From assembly GCA_013289795.1 (NCBI GenBank), contig JABCZH010000008.1, forward strand, positions 124,001-188,000: DNA of 64,000 bases. The letters run 5' to 3'. Origin of the DNA: Acidobacteriota bacterium. GTDB lineage: Bacteria; Acidobacteriota; Terriglobia; Terriglobales; Acidobacteriaceae. The notes under the pieces are model-generated. The model searched no databases. It was not told the origin of the DNA and worked only from the letters and a program-made list of their open reading frames with translations. Below, piece after piece: positions 37,242 to 46,533 of the stretch. The position numbers and the translations under genes were made by a program. Each line of letters opens with the position of its first letter. Position 1 is the first letter of the stretch.

Positions 37242-38033
37242 TCATTCCGCCCGATTCAGCAACTTCCGCGAAACCGCCGTCACCAGTTTCCGCGGGCTGA
37301 CCCGTAACGACTCCGCCAGCAGCCAATTACGGAAGCCGGAAATCACCAGCGTCTTGCCCGCCATCAAGCCGCGATAGCCGTCGCGTGCCACCGTCGCTGC
37401 ATCCATGGGGCGACCCTTCTTGAAGAGAATCGTCTTCTCGGTTCCGGCGCGGCCCTGAAATCCAGTGTCCGTCACCCCAGGGCACAAGCAGGTCACGGTC
37501 ACACCCGAATCTTTCAATTCGTTGGCCAGGGCCTCGGAGAACGAAATCACATACGCTTTCGTCGCGTAGTAAACCGCCATCAGCGGCCCCGGCTGAAATC
37601 CGGCGGTCGACGCCACATTCAAAATCTTGCCCGACTGACGCTCCAGCATCGGTCCGAGAAAGAGTTTGGTCAGATGCGTGAGCGCGGCAACGTTGAGCTG
37701 AATCTGACCCAAGCCCTGTTCCACCGGGATCTTCGCAAACTCACCGAAGACGCCATACCCAGCATTGTTCACCAGAATATCGACAGCGACGCTTTCCCGT
37801 TGGAGTTGGTCGAACAGGAACTGCGGCGCGAGACCTGCCGTCAAATCAAGCGGGACGGCCTTGGCAGAAATGCCGAACTGACGCTGCAATTCATCCGCGA
37901 CTTGCGCGAGCTTGTCAGTGCTGCGGGCAACCAACACCAGGTTGTGATGATCTTTGGCGAAGAGCTTTGCCAGTTCGTATCCGATGCCGTCAGAACCACC
38001 GGTAATGAGAGCGGTCTTGGTTGAAGCCGTCAT
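37242..38033 (-). CDS. short-chain dehydrogenase/reductase
   Basis: 263-aa classical SDR. It has the NAD(P) motif TGGSDGIG, NNAGYG, catalytic Ser in VASTAGF, YYATK (Tyr-x3-Lys), and a C-terminal stretch after CPGVTDTGF that may be amphipathic. ARSTDKL after the second strand suggests NADP preference. The substrate is unknown; the closest look is to the DltE/YqjQ type. No ribosome site is seen; a TAAGAT lies 9 nt before the ATG. One arm of the CCACAGAG repeat lies just upstream. Confidence 0.9.
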   Translation of the reverse strand: MTASTKTALITGGSDGIGYELAKLFAKDHHNLVLVARSTDKLAQVADELQRQFGISAKAVPLDLTAGLAPQFLFDQLQRESVAVDILVNNAGYGVFGEFAKIPVEQGLGQIQLNVAALTHLTKLFLGPMLERQSGKILNVASTAGFQPGPLMAVYYATKAYVISFSEALANELKDSGVTVTCLCPGVTDTGFQGRAGTEKTILFKKGRPMDAATVARDGYRGLMAGKTLVISGFRNWLLAESLRVSPRKLVTAVSRKLLNRAE

Positions 38034-38048
38034 GCCAGGAGAATCTTA

Positions 38049-38074
38049 AACCACAGAGATCACGGAGAACACGG
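38049..38074. repeat. single arm of the CCACAGAG repeat family
   Basis: AACCACAGAGATCACGGAG with the following ACACGG matches the left arm of the complete copies near 20, 21 and 34.8 kb, without a partner arm. It is a possible decayed copy. Confidence 0.6.
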
Positions 38075-38107
38075 GGGAAAAAGAAAGGGCGGGGAATGTC
38101 CCCGCCC
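38074..38107 (-). terminator. Rho-independent terminator of the aldolase gene
   Basis: Perfect 9-bp stem GGGCGGGGA / TCCCCGCCC (38087-38107) with an ATG loop. On the minus strand it is followed by TTTCTTTTTCCCC. It lies 35 nt after the stop at 38142. Confidence 0.85.
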
Positions 38108-38141
38108 ATTCTGCAATCTGAAATCCAACTTCTGCAATACG

Positions 38142-39149
38142 TTACGCGTTTGCCATGGCCGGTGCAGCCTCATACATCGAGTGCCAGGAAGTCGCGGCCT
38201 TCAGGCGATCGTTGACGTTGTTAATGTTCTTTACGCCCTCGCTCAGCAGCCACTTGCGGAAAGCCTCGGCGCCCTGCTTGGCGTAAATCGGGATGCCTTC
38301 CTTCCAGGTGGCGCGCCCGCATAACACTCCATTAAACTTCACCCCTGATTCCGCCGCCAACTCCAGCGCCTCGGTAAATTCGGCGTTGCTGACCCCAGCG
38401 GAGAGATAAATAAACGGCCGGGTGGCAACCTTCGCCGCTTTCAGAAACAGGTCGGCAGCTTCTTTCCTGGTGTAGGCTTTTTGTCCCGTATACACCTTGG
38501 CGCCTTCCACGAACTTCAGATTCACCGGCACTTCCACCTTGAGCACATCCACGCCATAGCGGTCCTTGCTGAACTCGCGCATGCTCTCGATCACAATTTC
38601 CGGTTTCTTCTTGGCGTATGCGAGACCCTTCTCGTCGGCGCCTTCTTCGTAACCCACGAACTCCAGGAAATAAGGGATGTCATTGGCGCGGCACTCGTCG
38701 CCGATGCGCTCCACCCAGGCATGCTTCTTGTCATTCACCTCCTTGGGATCGAAAGGCGTGTAGTAAAGCAGAATCTTCACGCAGTCGGCGCCGGCTTCCT
38801 TCAATCGTTTGGCCGACCAATGATCCAGCAAGTCCCCCAGGCGTCCCGGGCCGGTCTTGTCATAGCCAGTTTTTTCGTAGGCCAGCAACAGGCCGGCATT
38901 CTTGGCGCGGCGCTTGGAAGCCGGCAGCCCCCACTCTGGATCGAGCAAAATAGCGCTGGCATGCGGAGTGAGAACTTCCGTGACCAGCGACTTGAATTCT
39001 TCCATCATGGCGTCGCCGACTTCGCCGCCCTTCTCTTTTGCTAAAGCCTTCTGCAGTGAGCCACGCTGATCCATGGCTGCGGCCGCAATCACACCGCGAT
39101 CGTTCGAGACCCGCTTAAGTCCCGCCAGCTTTCCAGGGGTGAGTTTCAT
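38142..39149 (-). CDS. lacD: tagatose-1,6-bisphosphate aldolase-like (LacD family)
   Basis: 335-aa class I aldolase of the LacD/DeoC-like fold. It shows MDQRGSL, the Glu/Asp-rich ILLDPEWGLP, VKILLYYTPFD and the Schiff-base region VDVLKVEVPV. ATG 39149 is chosen over the frame start at 39197 because AGGAGGA lies a few bases upstream and MKLTPGKLAGL is the normal LacD opening. No tagatose or galactose pathway genes are in the window, so a broader ketose-bisphosphate aldolase role is equally possible. Monocistronic, with its own terminator. Confidence 0.88.
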   Translation of the reverse strand: MKLTPGKLAGLKRVSNDRGVIAAAAMDQRGSLQKALAKEKGGEVGDAMMEEFKSLVTEVLTPHASAILLDPEWGLPASKRRAKNAGLLLAYEKTGYDKTGPGRLGDLLDHWSAKRLKEAGADCVKILLYYTPFDPKEVNDKKHAWVERIGDECRANDIPYFLEFVGYEEGADEKGLAYAKKKPEIVIESMREFSKDRYGVDVLKVEVPVNLKFVEGAKVYTGQKAYTRKEAADLFLKAAKVATRPFIYLSAGVSNAEFTEALELAAESGVKFNGVLCGRATWKEGIPIYAKQGAEAFRKWLLSEGVKNINNVNDRLKAATSWHSMYEAAPAMANA

Positions 39150-39443
39150 AAATCCTCCTATGAGTGCTAAAAGCCAGGCAATTGTAAACCATCGCAAACC
39201 GCGGACGAGATAAGCTAGGTCGCCGCCTGGCCGCGTCGACAGATCAATGGGCCTCGGGCGGAGTATGGCAGGTATATGCGCTCGTGAAGCAGTGAATTAC
39301 AATACATCCAATTAAACTCAACATGCACTCTTAGATACAGGAGGATGATACGGACGACGGAGGTTGGCGTAGCGCCGGGTTGGGTTCGAGCTTCCGTGCG
39401 AGACTGGTTGCGCCCCATTCAGCGCGCTTTGGTCTCAATCCCT
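39150..39443. other. divergent intergenic region, aldolase / efflux operon
   Basis: 294 nt. An AGGAGG at 39339-39344 abuts an ATG at 39345 with no spacing, so that start of the efflux frame is doubtful. No clear -35/-10 pair was found for the efflux operon. No metal-regulator operator was recognised. Confidence 0.35.
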
Positions 39444-40733
39444 ATGCGCTCTAGCCTTATGCACTTCAAGCACTTTCGGATGTTCGCACCGGTCGCGATG
39501 TCCGTCGTGCTGTTAGTGGCTACAAGCGCCGGGCAAGCCCCCTCCACGCTAATCACTCTTGACCAGGCCATCGATCTCGCCTTGGCCCACAACCATTCCA
39601 TCCAAGCCACGCGCACTCTGATTCTTCAAAGTCAAGCCCAGGAGATCACCGCCAATCTGCGCCCCAATCCGACTCTCGGAGCGGATAGCCAGTTTGTTCC
39701 CTTTTTTAGCCCGCAAGATTTCTCCGGGGACAATCTGAACCAGACCCAGCAATTCGATATCGGCATCGGATATCTCTTCGAGCGTGGTCGCAAGCGGCAG
39801 CATCGCTTGCAGGCCGCTCGCGATCAGACCGCAGTCCAGCGCGCTCAAGTAGCCGATGCGGAACGCACCCTCGCATTCAATGTGGGACAACAGTTCGTCA
39901 GTGTCTTGCTGGCCGAATCGACGCTTCAGTTCGCGCTGCAGGACCTTAAGAGCTTTCAACAGACGGTCGATATCGGCGAAGCGCAATTCAAGGCAGGATT
40001 CATCGGCGAAGGCGACTATCTTAAAATCAAGCTGCAGCTTTTGCAGTTCCAGACCGATGTGTCCACCGCCCGGCTGGCTAAGGTACAGGCGCTTGTCGCT
40101 CTACGCGGGCTTCTGGGCTACAGCACAGTGCCGGCTGATTACGACGTAGTTGGCGATCTGGCATATCAGCCGATTAAGGGAAATCTGGAAGATTTCCAGA
40201 CCAAGGCACTGATCGAGCGACCCGACTTCCGAGCTGCGGAATTGGGGATCACCGCGGCCCAGAGCCAAGTCCTGCTCGCCAAAGCCAACGCTAAGGTAGA
40301 CGTAAACGGCACCTACGACTTTACCCATGTCTCGGGCGAGAACACGGCTTCGATCTTCGTGAATTTCGAGCTACCCATCTTCAACCGCAATCAAGGAGAA
40401 ATCGCACGTACGGGTTACGCTCTTACCCAGGCGCAACAGCAGCAGCAAGCCGCCAGCGATACAGTTCTTTCCGATGTCGGCAACGCCTATGAGGCCGTCA
40501 GGAGCAATGATGAAGTGGTGCAACTCTACACCTCCGGATATCTCAAAGAGGCGCAGGATTCACGCGATATCAGCGAGTATGCCTACAAACGCGGTGCTGC
40601 CAGCTTGCTGGACTTTCTCGACGCCGAACGCAGTTACCGCTCCGTTCAGTTGGCCTATCGCCAGGCGCTGGCCGCTTATATGACCGCATTAGAGCAATTA
40701 AAGGAAGCGGTGGGAACGAGGAACCTGCCATGA
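39444..40733 (+). CDS. outer-membrane efflux channel, TolC/CzcC family
   Basis: 429-aa outer-membrane factor of a tripartite efflux pump. The signal peptide sits around MFAPVAMSVVLLVATSAGQA, then two outer-membrane-efflux repeats with long coiled-coil helices (TLDQAIDLALAHNHSIQATR and RGAASLLDFLDAERSYRSVQ). Starts at 39444, 39459 and 39480 are all possible before the signal peptide; none has a good ribosome site. The stop overlaps the ATG of the adaptor gene (ATGA). With the next two genes it forms a complete pump operon. Confidence 0.87.
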   Translation: MRSSLMHFKHFRMFAPVAMSVVLLVATSAGQAPSTLITLDQAIDLALAHNHSIQATRTLILQSQAQEITANLRPNPTLGADSQFVPFFSPQDFSGDNLNQTQQFDIGIGYLFERGRKRQHRLQAARDQTAVQRAQVADAERTLAFNVGQQFVSVLLAESTLQFALQDLKSFQQTVDIGEAQFKAGFIGEGDYLKIKLQLLQFQTDVSTARLAKVQALVALRGLLGYSTVPADYDVVGDLAYQPIKGNLEDFQTKALIERPDFRAAELGITAAQSQVLLAKANAKVDVNGTYDFTHVSGENTASIFVNFELPIFNRNQGEIARTGYALTQAQQQQQAASDTVLSDVGNAYEAVRSNDEVVQLYTSGYLKEAQDSRDISEYAYKRGAASLLDFLDAERSYRSVQLAYRQALAAYMTALEQLKEAVGTRNLP

Positions 40734-41890
40734 GGACGAATCTTCGGCAACGGTTGATCGAGTTTGCCGCAGTGTCGACGATGCTGCTGGCGCTGGCTGC
40801 CTGTGAAGGCCCGGGGCCGAACGCCGCCTACTCGAACAGCTCGAAGAATTCGGACAGCGCTGACCTGTTTACCATCCCCCAGGAACAGATGTCGCATGTT
40901 CAGGTGCTCACCGTCCAGCCCACCACGCTGACTCGGTCTCTGCGGCTGACCGGCGCCGTCGCTTACAACAGTTTTCGCACCACGCCGGTCATCACCCAGG
41001 TCAGCGGGCCGGTCAGCAGGGTTGTCGTCGTTCCTGGGCAGAAAGTAGATAAGGGCGAACCTATGCTGTACGTGGCCAGCCCGGACTACTCGCAACTCCG
41101 CACTAACTATTTAAAGGCCAAAGACGCCTACGCTCTCGCCCAGAAAGCCTACGCCCGGGCCCAGGACTTGTACCAGCACCACGCCATTGCCGAACAGAAC
41201 TTGGAGCAGGCGGAATCAACCGAAGTACAGGCAGGCGGCGATCTGGCGTCGGCGCAAGCCGCGTTGAAAGTCATGGGGATCAGTGATCCCGACGCGCTGG
41301 TAAAAGCTCCGCCATCTTTTGAAGTTCCGGTAAGGGCCCCGATCGGCGGCCTGGTGGTTGAGCAGGACGTGGCAGCGGGACAACTACTTCAGACCGGCGC
41401 CACCCAATGTTTCATGATTTCCGACATCAGCACCGTCTGGGTGCTGGTCAACGTCTATCAGAAGGACTTGCCGTACGTTCACGTTGGCGATGCTGTCACG
41501 ATCCAGACGGATGCTTACTCTGACGATTTCCACGGACGCATTTCCTACGTCGCCGCCTCCCTGGATCCGAATACGCGCACACTGCAGGCGCGCATCGAGA
41601 CCAGCAATCCCGGCGACAAACTGAAGAAAGACATGTACGTTGTGGCGACCGTCAACGCCGGCACCATCCCCAACGCGATTGCGCTCCCGGACGCCGCGGT
41701 TCTGCGCGATAGCGAAAATCAGCCTTTTGTCTACGCCGCCGCATCGACGAACCAGTTTGGCAGACGCTCCGTGACCCTCGGCGAAAGCCTGAACGGGCAA
41801 ACCGAGATTACCAGCGGACTAAAAGCGGGAGACCGAGTGATTGGAAATGGAAGCTTGTTCTTACAGTTCGCGAACTCGCTGCAGCGCTAG
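40730..41890 (+). CDS. RND efflux periplasmic adaptor (membrane fusion protein), lipoprotein
   Basis: 386-aa adaptor. It has a lipobox LAAC near residue 25, a beta-barrel/lipoyl region (VSGPVSRVVVVPGQKVDKGE and VRAPIGGLVVEQDVAAGQ), a short alpha-hairpin (KDAYALAQKAYARAQDLYQH) and C-terminal membrane-proximal domain. The lipoyl halves and short hairpin fit the CusB/CzcB branch. No His-rich metal-binding N-terminus is present. It links the inner-membrane pump to the outer channel. It is translationally coupled to the upstream gene and lies 25 nt before the pump. Confidence 0.93.
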   Translation: MRTNLRQRLIEFAAVSTMLLALAACEGPGPNAAYSNSSKNSDSADLFTIPQEQMSHVQVLTVQPTTLTRSLRLTGAVAYNSFRTTPVITQVSGPVSRVVVVPGQKVDKGEPMLYVASPDYSQLRTNYLKAKDAYALAQKAYARAQDLYQHHAIAEQNLEQAESTEVQAGGDLASAQAALKVMGISDPDALVKAPPSFEVPVRAPIGGLVVEQDVAAGQLLQTGATQCFMISDISTVWVLVNVYQKDLPYVHVGDAVTIQTDAYSDDFHGRISYVAASLDPNTRTLQARIETSNPGDKLKKDMYVVATVNAGTIPNAIALPDAAVLRDSENQPFVYAAASTNQFGRRSVTLGESLNGQTEITSGLKAGDRVIGNGSLFLQFANSLQR

Positions 41891-41915
41891 GTAGAGGAAA
41901 GTCCACCACAACCGA

Positions 41916-44900
41916 ATGATCCACCGAATCGTCCAAGCGGCACTGCGGCAGAGGTTCATGGTCCTGATGCTGACCGGGTTCATCACGGTCGGCGGAATCC
42001 TCTCATTTCAGCGCATGCCGGTTGACGCCTACCCCGACCTCGCGCCTCCGCAGGTCGAGATCATCACTCAGTGGCCGGACCATGCCGCCGAAGAAATTGA
42101 GCGGTTGGTCACACTTCCTCTAGAACTGGTGATGAACGGCGTCCCCCACATGGTGGTGATGCGTTCCGTCTCTCTCTACGGTCTCTCCGATGTGATCCTG
42201 ACTTTCGAGGACAGCACCAACGACTATTTTGCGCGACAGATTGTTTTTGAACGGCTCGCTCAAGCCACGCTGCCGACCGGTGTAACCCCGACCATGGCGC
42301 CACTCTTCAGTCCCAGCGGCCTGGTGTATCGCTATGTGCTCGAAAGTCCCGACCGCTCGCCGCAGGAACTAAAGACGATCGAAGATTGGGTAATTGAACG
42401 CGCCTATCGATCGGTCCATGGTGTGGCGGACGACTCGGGCTTCGGCGGAACCGTGATGCAGTATCAGGTGCTGCTCGATCCCGCCCGCATCTACGGCTAC
42501 CACCTGACGATTCCTCAAGTCACCGCCGCTCTCGCTGCCAACAACTCGAATGCCGGTGGCGGTTTCTACTCTCAAGGCGGACAGTTCTACTACGTTCGCG
42601 GCATCGGCCTGGTACGCAACACCGACGACATTGGGAACATCGTCGTCGGCGCCAACAAGGGCGTACCCATCCGCGTGCGTGACATTGGAGACGTAGCCAT
42701 CGGGCACGCGCCGCGCTTGGGCGAGTTCGGCTTCCAGAAAAATGACGATGCCGTCGAAGGCGTCATTCTCATGCTGCGCGGCGAACAGACGCAGAACGTC
42801 CTTAAGGGGGTGGAAGCGAAGACCGAGGAACTGAATCGCCAGATCCTGCCGCCCGATGTCAAGATTCATCCCTATTACGATCGTAGTGAGCTAGTGGCTC
42901 TGACCACGGACACCGTGGAAGCCAACCTGCTTCGCGGCATGGTTCTGGTCCTGATCGTCCTGATTTTCTTTCTGGTCAGCTTCCGCGCTGCTGTCATTGT
43001 TGCTCTCACCATCCCGCTCTCGCTTTTATTTGCTTTCATCGTGCTGCATGCTCACGACGTTGCCGCCAATCTGCTCTCCATCGGAGCGATTGATTTCGGA
43101 ATTGTCATAGACGGCACTGTGGTGATGATTGAAAACATCTACCGCGAGCTGGCACTGCGCGAGGGACAACAGTACAACCTGAACAAAGTCATTCTGGCCG
43201 CCGCGAAAGATGTGGATCGTCCGATCTTCTATTCGGTGGCCGTCATCCTCGCCGGCTATCTGCCCATCTACGCGCTCAGCGGCCCCTCAGGAAAACTGTT
43301 TCACCCAATGGCCGAGACCATGTCGTTTGCGCTGGTCGGCGCGCTCATTCTGACGCTTACGCTCATCCCGGTACTCGCCTCTTACTGGTTCAAGGGTGGT
43401 GTTCGCGAGAAGAAAAACCGCGCTTTTGAGTGGATGAAACAGAAATACGCCGGTCAGCTCGATTGGGCGCTCAATCGGCCGAAGGCGACCATCGCCATCG
43501 CGACCTTGATCTTCGCAGCCACCCTGCTCCTGGTGCCTTTCATCGGCGGCGAGTTCATGCCGCATCTCGACGAAGGCGCGCTCTGGGTGCGGGCCACCAT
43601 GCCCTACACCATTTCCTTCGAGGAGGCCAGCAGCATTGCGCCTCAAATACGCGATATTCTGATGTCTTATCCGCAGGTCACCGTGGTCGGTTCAGAATTA
43701 GGGCGGCCGGACGACGGCACCGATCACACCGGCTTTTTTAACTGCGAATTCTACGTCGGCCTGAAACCCTACAAAGACAAATCCTGGACTGGCTCAATCA
43801 GTGAGAAAAAACAACTGATCGAATCCATCAATGAAAAACTCACTGCCTTCCCCGGGATTATTTTCAACTACACCCAGCCCGCGGAAGATGCCGTGGATGA
43901 AGCCCTCACCGGCCTCAAGAGCTCCTTGGCCGTCAAGGTCTATGGCGAGGACCTCAATATCCTGCAAGACAAAGCCATCCAAATCAAGAACACACTGTCC
44001 AAGGTGCCCGGATTCACCGAGCTTACTGTCGTGCGCGAACTTGGCCAGCCCAGTCTTCTAGTCGACGTCGATCGCGACAAGATTGCGCGTTACGGCATCA
44101 ACGTTGCCGATGTGGAAGCCGTGATTTCAGCCGCGGTTGGCGGACAGGCAGTCACACAAGTCATTCAAGGCGAGAAACTGTTCGATCTGGTGGTTCGCAT
44201 GCAGCCGCAATTTCGCAGCAGCGCGAACGAGATCGGAAACCTGTTGGTGGGCACACCTGACGGCCAGCAGATCCCGCTCAGCCAGTTGGCAAATATCAGC
44301 CAGGGAAACGGCGCGTCTTTTATCTACAGGGAGAACAACTCCCGCTACATCGGCGTGCAATACAGCATCGAGGGGCGTGATTTGGAGCGCGCGGTGCGAG
44401 ACGGCCAGGCCGCCGTCAAGAAGGTCGTAACTTTACCCCAGGGTTACCGCATGGACTGGGGCGGCGAATACAGCCAGTTCCTCGAAGCCAAATCGCAGCT
44501 GTACATTATTGGCCCATTGGCCGTGGTGCTGATTTTCATGATCCTGTTCGCGCTCTACGGAAATTTTAAGTTCCCCGTCACCATTGCCCTGGGAGTAATC
44601 ATGACCGAGCCGGTGGGCGCTCTGGTGGCGCTGAAACTCACGCACACCCCCTTCAGCGTTTCTTCGGTCCTGGGCCTTCTGGCGTTGCTCGGCGTCTCCG
44701 TCGAGACTGCCGTCATTCTCGTCTCCTACATCAACAAGCTGCGGCAGGAGGGAATGGATATCCGCACTGCCACGCGGCAAGCTTCGCTCTTGCGGCTGCG
44801 CCCCATCATGATGACGGCCCTGGTCGCCTGCCTTGGATTGCTGCCTGCGGCGCTTTCCACCGGCATCGGATCGGATACTCAAAGGCCGTTCGCCATCGTC

Positions 44901-44999
44901 ATTGTGGCCGGGCTTATCTCCCGCCTGTTTATCGGATTCTTCGTCAATCCCGTGCTGTACGAGATGGTCGCCCGTGAGGGTGACGTGCTCCAGGTCTAG
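41916..44999 (+). CDS. heavy-metal-type RND efflux pump (CzcA/CusA family)
   Basis: 1027-aa inner-membrane resistance-nodulation-division transporter driven by protons. Family marks are FQRMPVDAYPDLAPPQVEI near the N-terminus and the TM4 signature GAIDFGIVIDGTVVMIEN. The DFG...DG form is seen in the divalent cation (Co/Zn/Cd-type) branch rather than the VDAAI form of Cu/Ag pumps, so divalent metals are favoured; this is inference from one motif. About 12 TM segments and two large periplasmic loops are visible. Third gene of the efflux operon; no dedicated regulator was found beside it. Confidence 0.95.
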   Translation: MIHRIVQAALRQRFMVLMLTGFITVGGILSFQRMPVDAYPDLAPPQVEIITQWPDHAAEEIERLVTLPLELVMNGVPHMVVMRSVSLYGLSDVILTFEDSTNDYFARQIVFERLAQATLPTGVTPTMAPLFSPSGLVYRYVLESPDRSPQELKTIEDWVIERAYRSVHGVADDSGFGGTVMQYQVLLDPARIYGYHLTIPQVTAALAANNSNAGGGFYSQGGQFYYVRGIGLVRNTDDIGNIVVGANKGVPIRVRDIGDVAIGHAPRLGEFGFQKNDDAVEGVILMLRGEQTQNVLKGVEAKTEELNRQILPPDVKIHPYYDRSELVALTTDTVEANLLRGMVLVLIVLIFFLVSFRAAVIVALTIPLSLLFAFIVLHAHDVAANLLSIGAIDFGIVIDGTVVMIENIYRELALREGQQYNLNKVILAAAKDVDRPIFYSVAVILAGYLPIYALSGPSGKLFHPMAETMSFALVGALILTLTLIPVLASYWFKGGVREKKNRAFEWMKQKYAGQLDWALNRPKATIAIATLIFAATLLLVPFIGGEFMPHLDEGALWVRATMPYTISFEEASSIAPQIRDILMSYPQVTVVGSELGRPDDGTDHTGFFNCEFYVGLKPYKDKSWTGSISEKKQLIESINEKLTAFPGIIFNYTQPAEDAVDEALTGLKSSLAVKVYGEDLNILQDKAIQIKNTLSKVPGFTELTVVRELGQPSLLVDVDRDKIARYGINVADVEAVISAAVGGQAVTQVIQGEKLFDLVVRMQPQFRSSANEIGNLLVGTPDGQQIPLSQLANISQGNGASFIYRENNSRYIGVQYSIEGRDLERAVRDGQAAVKKVVTLPQGYRMDWGGEYSQFLEAKSQLYIIGPLAVVLIFMILFALYGNFKFPVTIALGVIMTEPVGALVALKLTHTPFSVSSVLGLLALLGVSVETAVILVSYINKLRQEGMDIRTATRQASLLRLRPIMMTALVACLGLLPAALSTGIGSDTQRPFAIVIVAGLISRLFIGFFVNPVLYEMVAREGDVLQV

Positions 45000-45020
45000 A
45001 CCTCAACTGCAGCCACGCTG

Positions 45021-45059
45021 TTGACAGATCGAGGTAAAGTAGGTAATATAACTACTTTA
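45021..45059 (+). promoter_or_regulatory. promoter and inverted-repeat operator of the Phd/PIN module
   Basis: A consensus TTGACA (45021-45026) and TAATAT (45044-45049) are exactly 17 nt apart. A perfect inverted repeat TAAAGTAG (45035-45042) / CTACTTTA (45052-45059) with a 9-nt centre brackets the -10. It is the best promoter in the window and is strongly suggestive of repression by the antitoxin. Confidence 0.8.
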
Positions 45060-45068
45060 GGTGAGGCT

Positions 45069-45302
45069 ATGGAAAAAGCCATTTCAGCAGCGGATGCCAA
45101 TCGGAAGTTCTCGCAACTCCTGCGAGATGTCAGGCAGGGGCAGAGCTATGTGGTAACCAGCCATGGCCGCGCCGTCGCACGCATTGCGCCAGTAAGAACC
45201 GCGACCGCTCCCGCCAGCCACCGTCGCTTTCTCCTAAACCGGCTGCGTTCACAGCGCGTCCTGAAAGTTGGGCGCTGGACGAGAGACGAGTTGTACGATT
45301 AA
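45069..45302 (+). CDS. Phd/YefM-type antitoxin
   Basis: 77-aa antitoxin: MEKAISAADANRKFSQLLRD, then VRQGQSYVVTSHGRAVARIAP, the classic Phd/YefM N-terminal DNA-binding fold, with a basic-acidic C-terminal tail. ATG 45069 is chosen because GTGAGG stands just upstream and the longer frame would cross the promoter. It ends 4 nt before the PIN toxin gene. It should repress the palindromic operator upstream. Confidence 0.9.
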   Translation: MEKAISAADANRKFSQLLRDVRQGQSYVVTSHGRAVARIAPVRTATAPASHRRFLLNRLRSQRVLKVGRWTRDELYD

Positions 45303-45306
45303 CCAG

Positions 45307-45753
45307 ATGCGAGTGGCGCTGGATACGAATATTCTCGTGTACGCCGAAGGCATCAATGACGCGGCGAAGCAGAAAACCGCCCTCCAAATCATCGAAAGAC
45401 TACCCGAAGACAGCACATTTTTGCCCGTCCAAGTGTTGGGGGAACTCTTCCGCGTGCTAGTAGGCAAGGCAGGACGCACCCCTGAGCGGGCGCGGGCCGC
45501 GATTTTGAGCTGGCAGGATGTGTTTCCATTGATTGAGACGTCACCGGCGGTCATGCTGGCCGCGACGGATCTGGCGGTTCATCATGACCTTGGCATCTGG
45601 GACGCGGTAGTCCTGTCTGCAGCTGCTGCCGCAGGCTGCCGCCTGCTGCTTTCAGAAGACTTGCACTCGGGATTCACCTGGAACGGGGTTACCGTTACCA
45701 ATCCGTTTTCTCGGGAAAAGGACGAACTGCTGACGGCACTGCTGGATGCTTGA
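45307..45753 (+). CDS. PIN-domain toxin (VapC-like)
   Basis: 148-aa PIN ribonuclease with acidic residues in LDTNILVYAE, LGELFRVLV, IWDAVVLSA and LLSEDLHSGF. It is paired with a Phd/YefM antitoxin rather than VapB, a common mixed combination. ATG 45307 lies 4 nt after the antitoxin stop; the frame start upstream overlaps the antitoxin. It converges on rph with a 7-nt gap. RNA target unknown. Confidence 0.92.
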   Translation: MRVALDTNILVYAEGINDAAKQKTALQIIERLPEDSTFLPVQVLGELFRVLVGKAGRTPERARAAILSWQDVFPLIETSPAVMLAATDLAVHHDLGIWDAVVLSAAAAAGCRLLLSEDLHSGFTWNGVTVTNPFSREKDELLTALLDA

Positions 45754-45760
45754 CTGAAGG

Positions 45761-46498
45761 CTACTGCCGCAGCGTCAGCGTCCTTAGAATCCCCTGCTGC
45801 TTAGCGATCAGCGACTGCACACCCTGCCGCGCCAGCGTCAGCATCTTGTCCAACTGCGCCTGATCGAACACCTGATGCTCAGCCGTTGCCTGTACTTCCA
45901 CCAACTTGTGGCCGGCGGTCATCACGAAATTCATGTCCACATCGGCGCGGGAATCTTCTTCGTATGCAAGATCGAGCAGGATTTCTCCATCTACAATTCC
46001 CACACTCACCGCCGCTATGAAGTCGCGTAGCGGAGCAGAGGTCAGCGTCCCGGCCTCCACCAGCTTCTCGAAAGCCAGCCCCAGCGCCACAAACGCCCCG
46101 GTGATGGAAGCTGTCCGTGTGCCGCCGTCAGCTTGAATCACGTCGCAGTCAATCCAGATCGTGCGTTCGCCGAGGCGTTGCAGGTCCGTGACCGCCCGCA
46201 GCGATCGCCCAATCAGCCTCTGTATCTCGTGAGTACGTCCGCTGGGTCTGCCCTTGTTCACCTCCCGCGACGTGCGTGTCAGGGTGGCGCGAGGCAACAT
46301 GCTGTATTCGGCAGTGATCCAACCTTTGCCGGTGTTGCGCATGAATTGCGGCACGGTCTCTTCGATCGAGGCGGTACAGATTACCCGCGTATTTCCCACT
46401 TCAATGAGAACCGAGCCCTCAGCCGTGTTGATGTAGTCAGCGACGATGTTCACCGGGCGGAGTTGATCGGCCGTGCGATTATCAGAGCGATAAACCAT
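45761..46498 (-). CDS. rph: ribonuclease PH
   Basis: 245-aa phosphorolytic 3'-5' exoribonuclease that trims tRNA 3' ends. Signatures are [20 protein letters not shown] and [20 protein letters not shown]. Length is normal. It is last in a minus-strand set with the amidase and GerMN genes. A TACAAT lies 8 nt before the ATG with no ribosome site, so a leaderless promoter is possible in the 35-nt gap. Confidence 0.97.
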   Translation of the reverse strand: MVYRSDNRTADQLRPVNIVADYINTAEGSVLIEVGNTRVICTASIEETVPQFMRNTGKGWITAEYSMLPRATLTRTSREVNKGRPSGRTHEIQRLIGRSLRAVTDLQRLGERTIWIDCDVIQADGGTRTASITGAFVALGLAFEKLVEAGTLTSAPLRDFIAAVSVGIVDGEILLDLAYEEDSRADVDMNFVMTAGHKLVEVQATAEHQVFDQAQLDKMLTLARQGVQSLIAKQQGILRTLTLRQ

Positions 46499-46533
46499 AG
46501 TCCGCGATTGTAAATGATGGTGCCAGCTTCGGT

